NCBI GenBank assembly: GCA_009176605.1
Contig: SEYY01002201.1
Coordinates: forward strand, 25,001 to 45,000
DNA from: Armadillidium nasatum
Taxonomy: Eukaryota; Arthropoda; Malacostraca; Isopoda; Armadillidiidae
Direction of reading: 5' to 3'
Length of the DNA: 20,000 nt
Shown here: piece after piece, positions 1 to 20,000 of the stretch
Position numbering within the stretch: position 1 is the stretch's first letter
How the letters are laid out: the number at the start of each line of letters is the position of its first letter
Notes under the pieces: model-generated
Seen by the model: only the letters and a program-made list of their open reading frames with translations
Database searches by the model: none
Told to the model about the DNA's origin: nothing
Program-made: the position numbers and the translations under genes

Positions 1-686
1 TTGAAGAACTAACTGCATTGCAGATAGCCATTATCGAATTTAAATCCTTAATCTAAAATTCTTTACCAGTCACATATATATTTATTTCGACTCACTCTCG
101 TAGAAAAGAAATCACATTCTGTTGGAATCCTTTTCACACATTAGTTTCTTATCCTTATCACACAGCTGATAAAATGGTTAAACAAACTTCATCTAACAGC
201 AGCCGTTTCAGCATTCTCTCAGATCATGCTGAACTGGCTATGATCAGCGTCGAGAAAACCTGACGAATATAAAATCCGGTATTGGCGAGAGTTCATTCTC
301 TCATAAGCGGTTACCCTCGGATATCTCTGCATTTAACACATCAGCCCTACACACGACCACTACATACCTCGGACTTTCTTACTGGGACAAAATTTTCTCG
401 CCTTCAGTTAACACCAATCATCATTGCTTTTTCCCCAAAATCAGGCCCACATCTCCCCTTCTAAGCCAAATGAAAGTCTAGCTAAATCATTAAGCCTCAA
501 CAGTTGCCTTTCTCCAAGAACTGAAAATAAAAGTCATTAAATAAAAGTCATTGAAATAAATGTCAGAAATGTAAAGTAACGATGACACTACAATTAACCC
601 ATAGAGTTATGTTTCACAACCAAGCATGGTCGTTAATCTTGCAAGCTGTTGCCGGTTCTGTATACTATTTTCACTACGAGTATATA
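1..686. other. Unassigned flank, no gene recognised
   Basis: No domain, repeat end or RNA gene is recognisable. A 60-codon open frame at 282-464 (+) has no features I can support. A short imperfect duplication (ATAAAAGTCATT twice) is seen near 525-553. The stretch is less AT-extreme than 3500-6300. Confidence 0.4.
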
Positions 687-688
687 TA

Positions 689-1908
<1,220 letters not shown>

Positions 1909-1999
<91 letters not shown>
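1909..1999. repeat. (TA)n microsatellite, about 91 bp
   Basis: Uninterrupted TA dinucleotides directly abutting the truncated 5' end of the minus-strand LINE fragment. Confidence 0.98.
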
Positions 2000-2001
<2 letters not shown>

Positions 2002-2654
2002 CGTATTCAAACTTACTTTGGTGTATTGGTGGTGGGTGGGGTGGGGTGGAGGACAGGGCAGACGCTGCGCTTCCCGTCATTGGCAAAGAAGTTTGATTAT
2101 TTTTGTTTTTGTTTCTTTACAGTTACATGTTCTTTCATGTTTTGGTTATTTTGAGAATTACTTTTACTGATTTTATCATTCTTATTATTTTTACTGTTAT
2201 TATTATTTCCTCTTGGGTAATTATTATTATTATTGAGTCATTATTGTCATAGTTATTATTATTAATGACATTTTCGTTGTTATTCTCCTTCACTCCCCAC
2301 CACCTTCCCTTGGGTATTTCTCAATTCTTCCTCCCCCAACTTTTTTTTTTCCTTACGTAATAGTCTACCTATTTCCTATCCAATCACCGGTAGCATCCCA
2401 CCTCAGGTAGTCTTTACGGTACAGTTGCTGCGACTGTCTATAGATGTTTCAGAATTCCTTCTTCCGTGGGTGAGGGTACAGGTGAAAAACCAGTCTTTAT
2501 CGCCTTAAGATAATTGTAGAGGACTTGAACCTCACCTAATCATTGAGGACGCTGTCCTGTACCTGAGTGTACAATCCGAGACTTCGGGCTGTCTCGGATC
2601 TCGTGACCTTTTTCCCTACTGAATTATTTTCCCCCCCAATGTTCCAGAAACATC
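2000..2654. other. Low-complexity TTA/ATT-rich stretch and unassigned sequence
   Basis: 2150-2280 is rich in ATT/TTA triplets (imperfect microsatellite). 2290-2650 is unassigned. It contains a perfect 9-bp stem with an 8-nt loop at 2574-2599 (see findings). It may be an upstream, heavily decayed part of the LINE that follows, but I see no protein match there. Confidence 0.5.
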
Positions 2655-3410
2655 GTTCTACACTGGACCTACTTCTCTGTTTGGACCATAATAACCAAGA
2701 AATTTTCTCGGTGAAAAGGTGATCCTAGTTAAGTTTTTTGATCTGTAGAAAGCTTATGACTGCAAAGTAGATAGGATGAGAGTTCTTCAGAAGCTACACT
2801 CGCTGGGGTTTAAGGGAGAGCTGCTCTTGTCCCTCCAGGTCTTACTTGGCACCATCCTGTCCCGCCATTTCACTTTGAATGAGGAGTTACTACAAAGAAG
2901 CGTTTTGAATGTGCTTCTTTAATCTGTCGCATTGAATGATATGGTTGCTAACAACCCAGCTCAATTCAATGGTTCCATAGCAATGTACATTTCAGTAGTT
3001 AAAAATGTATACCTAGAACTTCAACTCCAATTGGCCATCGACAATAACGTATGATTCCAGGTAATTTCCTTTTATCTGTGAAAACAAAAGTAATGCCATT
3101 TCGCCAGAGTGGTAAAAGAGGTAGGAGTAGTATAATACCTTTGAAGCTAACCCTATATGATTCACCCATAAGGATAGAGTCCCAGATCAAATTTTTGGGA
3201 ATGCTCATCGAGTACCGTCTCTCATACCTTCGCCATATTACTATTTTAAAAGTAAGATGACATTGCTCGTTAAATCTCTTATGTCATGGGGTGCAGATGG
3301 TAAAACTCATCTTCGACTGTTTTTAACATGGTGAGATTGAACTTAGACTATGGTGGTGCTGTCTACTGACAAACCTCCTACTCTTATCTACATCAAAACG
3401 AGAGGGTGAG
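2655..3410 (+). pseudogene. Decayed jockey-type LINE reverse transcriptase fragment
   Basis: Plus-strand translations, spread over shifting frames with stops, give TLDLLLCLDHNNQEIFSVK, then FFDL*KAYD (family consensus FFDLEKAYDTTW), LHSLGFKGELLLS, a region matching the stretch before the catalytic box, LQLAIDN, then LSVKTKVMPFRQSGKRG, LTLYDSPIRIESQIKFLGML, SYLRHI, WGADGKTHLRLF and LDYGGAVY. The order of blocks is that of jockey-clade ORF2. The YxDD box is not recognisable, and several stops and frameshifts make it clearly dead. It does not overlap the LINE fragment at 1278-1908 in protein coverage: it holds the RT core, the other the C-terminal part. Confidence 0.8.
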
Positions 3411-6391
3411 GATAGCGATAGTGCGGATAGTGAAAATCAATTCGAGAAGAGCAAAGCTTCTAAATAGTATAAAAACTATAAAGAAAACTGAAAGCACATT
3501 CAACTGATGTGAACAAGAAAAAAATTCTAATATAATTTATAAACAAAATAATTTTCAAAAATATTTATTCAGGAAATTCATTACAAAATATTGTCACCAA
3601 AAAAATAAACCACATTTCATAAACGTGATTATTATGAAGCTTACATTATCTAACCAAAAATAAATAATAAGATACTGAGTATGACTAAAGAAGATGGAGA
3701 GAGAGGAAAAAAAAAAAAATTCCACATGATACAAATTATTTAAATTCCACACCTTAGAAAAAAAATTAATGCTCTATGATCACATAATTTTCGATAAATA
3801 AATAATTGCAATTGTCAAACATTACCAAATCATACTAAAATATTTCTTCAAAAAATATTAAATTACGAAAATATAATTTGAAAATTTAATAAACATATTT
3901 ACCGAAGGTATGTTTCCCATAAGCATTAACAAACTGACTCGGTAGTAACTCCCATTTTCTTACTGTATAAAATTTATTATCTAATACATTGTTCAATAAA
4001 TCACATTTGATAACATTAAGAATGAACAAATCAACAATTCATTAACTAATATTAGCAATTGTACCTTCTCAGTTTTTCTCCACAAAATTTTTAAAATTAA
4101 ATTATGGCAAATTTCAAGTAAATAAAAAAAAAAATCACAAAAACAGAGAAACGACCAATAATAAAACCCTCGAGAATAATTTTAAAAATATACATAAATT
4201 ATATAAAAAAAAAATTAATACATATAATTTTATATGTATAGAAGTAACAAAGAATTAAAATAAAAGTTTCTGCTCTCATTTTTAATGTATTCAGTATTTC
4301 ATAAGTTACTATGGAACTATATTGCAAATAATATAAAACAAAAAAATCCATGTATATTAGAGATCAAGTTTAATACATACACAAACACAAGGTATATTAT
4401 CAGTAAGTACAAATAAATACAAAATACAAATAGGTAATAAATATAATTTTCAAATAATAAGTAATAAATACAATTTTCAAATAAATATATTAACTGGAAT
4501 ATTCGAATCTGGAAATATAACAATATTTATCGACCAACAAACTAGGAAAAGTATCCAGTAGAAAATACTACAGAATTTTCCAATAAAGCATTTGAGAAAA
4601 TACAAGAGTAGAGAATATCAGGAAATTCAATCACTGAACCACCATTTACAGAAGTAATAACGAAAAAGATGTAGCTGGCTTTATATTTTTCATTAACCAT
4701 TATAACAAACCTCTATAAAAAAATAATAAAACGAAATTTGAATTTCAATGCCAGAATATGCAACAGATTTAAAAATCGAAAACGAATATGATATTCATGG
4801 GTACTAAATAACCTATAGTCCATTAATACCCTCATGTTGTCCCCCTATAGTAGCGCCATTCAATAAATGGTAGCAAATGTAAATTCATTTAGAGTAAATG
4901 ATCCAAATCATTATTATTAATAATAATAATAACATCTCCAATAGGTTGAGGCCTACAATATACCTACTTCGAAAGTTATTAATAATTTCACCATTTGGCA
5001 CTAACTCTTTGGGCCTATAAAATATGACAAGGATTTAAAAGATTATTAAAAAAAAAAAACTATGCAAGCAGAAATAAGGATTTAAAAATGGAACGAGTAG
5101 CAAGTGTGCATTAAGCAGATGGAAACCCATAGTATACCCCAAGAAAAAATCATTGTGAAATAACAATCTTACAATAAGATGTGATATAAATTTGACATCA
5201 TAAATTGTTAGAACAATAATACCGGAGATCTCTTTCACCATGTATAGAATAAAATACAGAAAACGAGTATAAATTAATACATAAATGAGAGGCTTGATAA
5301 CTTTAAAGTCTCTCTCTCAAATTACATTCTACTTACTATTATGACAAAGCAGAAAGAAAAAAAAATTTCTAAAACAAGACAATTCTAACATCCATCTTCC
5401 GTGGCTCTCCTCACTTTTAAAAATAAAACAAAGCTCATTATGAATTTGTAAAATTTAAAAACTAATAATAAAGTATGACTAGCAAAGGGAAATAGTACAA
5501 TAAGTACAGTGTGACCAAAAATACAATACATATAAAAAAAAAAAAAAAAAAAAAACTACCAGACTAACAATTAAAAAACCAGTATCGTCATTACTTAGTT
5601 CGCATTTAAAACTATTAAAATATGTCAAAATTATACTTAAATAATGTAAATTCACTAAAAATATATTTGGCAGGTTAACAAATAACAATTACCACTTACA
5701 AAAGAGGAATGTATAATTATAATTTATATATAAAGAAAACAATAAATAATTACAATATAATAAACCTCAGATTTTACCTATGTTACCACAAACGAAAGCT
5801 ATCTGGATCAGAAATACTATGAAAACAAATGAGACTAATTTGGGTCAGAACTATGAAAACAAATAAAATTTACATGGGTCAGAATTACTATGAAAGTAAT
5901 TACCTAATCTATTTATATTGTATAAATTTTTATTATTTTTTTTTAATTTTTTTTTTTGTTTCTAGTATTTTGGTATTTTAACCATTTTTTTAAATGTTAA
6001 TTTCAAACCTGAGGTTTAGCTGACAAAGTATTTTCCAAAGTAATTTCAAATATTGAAAAATTTCTTCTATAAGATTTTTACAATACCATTTAAACATTAA
6101 AACTAACAACTTTGGTTAAATAAATAATGACCTGGTAAAGCAAGGAGTACAAACCCAAGACTACATCAAAACCAAAATTAATTAATTAATTTAAAAAAAA
6201 AAAAAAAAAAAAAAATCCAATTGTGTAATTCATATTTCTTGTTTTCTTCTGAAATAAAAAAAAAATATATATATATTCTAAGAATTTACTTTTAAAGAGT
6301 TAAAAGTTGGTAAATATTGAACATATTTCAAGTGAAACTTCGCACAATACGACATCACTTACTTAAATGCTCGTTATTAAAATCAACAGAA
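3411..6391. other. AT-rich downstream flank and 3' UTR of CDIPT, no gene recognised
   Basis: Very AT-rich sequence with many A runs (5534-5555, 6193-6215). No coding domain or element end found. The part adjacent to 6391 must be the CDIPT 3' UTR; a possible minus-strand AATAAA lies at 5934-5929, but other AT-rich sites could serve. Short duplications are present: a 27-bp tandem pair at 4434-4487 and a three-copy repeat at 5805-5905. A TAA/TTA triplet run lies at 4910-4931. Confidence 0.5.
5805..5905. repeat. Imperfect tandem repeat, three copies of about 34-37 bp
   Basis: Copies start at 5805, 5842 and 5876 with the shared core GGRTCAGAA..CTATGAAAACAAAT; the third copy is diverged at its end. 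It probably lies in or downstream of the CDIPT 3' UTR. Confidence 0.75.
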
Positions 6392-19114
<12,723 letters not shown>

Positions 19115-20000
19115 AGTCAAGTAAGTTGTAATAAAATATAGAAACTTTATTAAGTTATCCTATACTCTGATATAATTTTCAATTAAATCAAAGTATACTG
19201 TGAACTGTGATTCCGTGTCAACGATCATCGCGTGTATATTTCCAGATTTCATAGCTCTGAACATAGCCTTCGTGTTGCGCTATTTTATCTTTAATACCTA
19301 TGAACACAGACTGTATGAGAGCATCACAAGCTCTCATGGCGTGTAGACGCTTTGAACTCGTGATGGCCTGAAGGGCAGTATTTTGTCTGCCTGGAAAGAC
19401 GGCATATACTCTCGTAGGTGAGGTCCTAATTCATTTATTACTCTATTCGATTAATTCTCCAAATGACCTTAAAATTTGTTTTCCTTGTTAACTTTTAGAT
19501 TATTATTTGCATATTTGGTAAGTTGGCAACATTTTAGCATATTTTTCGACTTGTCACTTATCAACAACTTCCTGAAACTACAGACGAGTAAAAGGTTTTT
19601 GTAAATATGTGATATAATTTTTAAAGTTCAAAATTCAAAGGAATAAAAACTTGTTAGCTGAATTTTGCTCAGTTTATTGTTTAAAAACCTTGATCTGAAA
19701 GAGAAGGGTCGGAATTAGCGTTACAATTAAATAATTTAGGAGATTTATTGTTTGTTTTCGAAGTTTTGTTTCTTGAAGTTTCTTAATATATAAATATGAT
19801 ATATTTAAGAATGCTACAGGTATAAATTTGAGTAAAAGTCAATTGGAAGGATAGTAAGAAATAGGTGAATAAGGATAATATATAACCTCATATATGAATT
19901 CAGAACTTGGAAGATTTGTAATGAACAAACAACTTACATTTTATAAAACGTCTAACGCGTTGACGTATATTTGAAAAGTGTCATTTTAAAGCCGTTGGCT
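19115..20000 (-). promoter_or_regulatory. CDIPT 5' UTR and upstream/promoter side (boundaries not visible)
   Basis: Upstream of the start codon on the minus strand. 19200-19430 is clearly less AT-rich than its surroundings and contains no microsatellite, so it may be a promoter or 5' exon zone. On the plus strand a good donor-like CTCGTAG|GTGAGG occurs at about 19411-19423, which would fit a first exon of a divergent transcript, but nothing confirms it. No TATA box or start site can be fixed. No coding similarity seen. Confidence 0.35.

Noticed and set aside
282-464. 60-codon open frame
   Set aside because: No recognisable domain or splice context; length is expected by chance.
2509-2600. 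Possible tRNA on the minus strand because of GGTTCAAGTCC, a B-box-like motif with GAGG/CCTC stem
   Set aside because: No A box, acceptor stem or anticodon arm of correct spacing could be fitted around it.
5035-5688. Hydrophobic open frames on the minus strand (5035-5241, 5479-5688; also 4317-4523)
   Set aside because: Phe/Leu/Ile/Tyr-rich translations of AT-rich DNA; no family features.

Overview
This is AT-rich eukaryotic nuclear DNA dominated by one intron-bearing gene and by transposon debris. The gene structure, the transposable-element families (jockey-like and RTE-like LINEs, Tigger-like, Tc1/mariner-like and hAT relics) and about 1.3 kb of (AT)n microsatellite in ten long arrays suggest an arthropod. 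A decapod crustacean is my best guess, but that is inference only.

The one recognisable host gene is on the minus strand: CDIPT (phosphatidylinositol synthase), assembled from four coding exons. Exon 1 is 19075-19114, exon 2 is 18379-18513, exon 3 is 9795-9948 and exon 4 is 6392-6710. They join with correct splice signals and phases into a 648-nt CDS of 215 codons plus stop, containing an intact CDP-alcohol phosphotransferase motif. Introns are about 0.56, 8.4 and 3.1 kb; the last two are filled with mobile elements and microsatellites.

Layout from the left. 1-688 has nothing I can name. 689-1175 is a Tigger/pogo-like MITE in a TA site. 1278-1908 is a 5'-truncated LINE with a poly(A) tail on the minus strand. 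2655-3410 is a decayed jockey-type reverse transcriptase on the plus strand. 3411-6391 is AT-rich downstream flank and 3' UTR of CDIPT. Intron 3 (6711-9794) holds an RTE-like LINE fragment, a deleted Tc1/mariner-like element (7561-8101) nested in a possible larger inverted-repeat element (7409-8422), and two long AT arrays.

Intron 2 (9949-18378) starts next to exon 3 with a 55-nt A run, which is the T tract of the splice acceptor. It then holds a 283-bp AT array and a broken copy of an unnamed transposon-like protein family (about 11547-12150). A second, longer copy (13211-15385) lies between inverted arms of about 430 bp (12546-13110 and 15560-16086). One arm carries a 99-bp hAT-type MITE with a perfect 8-bp target duplication; the other carries a 118-bp AT array. 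A second degenerate LINE fragment (16404-17010) and a hAT transposase C-terminal relic (17410-17816) follow. 19115-20000 is the CDIPT 5' UTR/promoter side.

None of the mobile-element coding regions is intact. The main interest is the unnamed long-TIR transposon family, the repeated contact of AT arrays with transposon ends, and the unusual splice acceptor of CDIPT exon 3.
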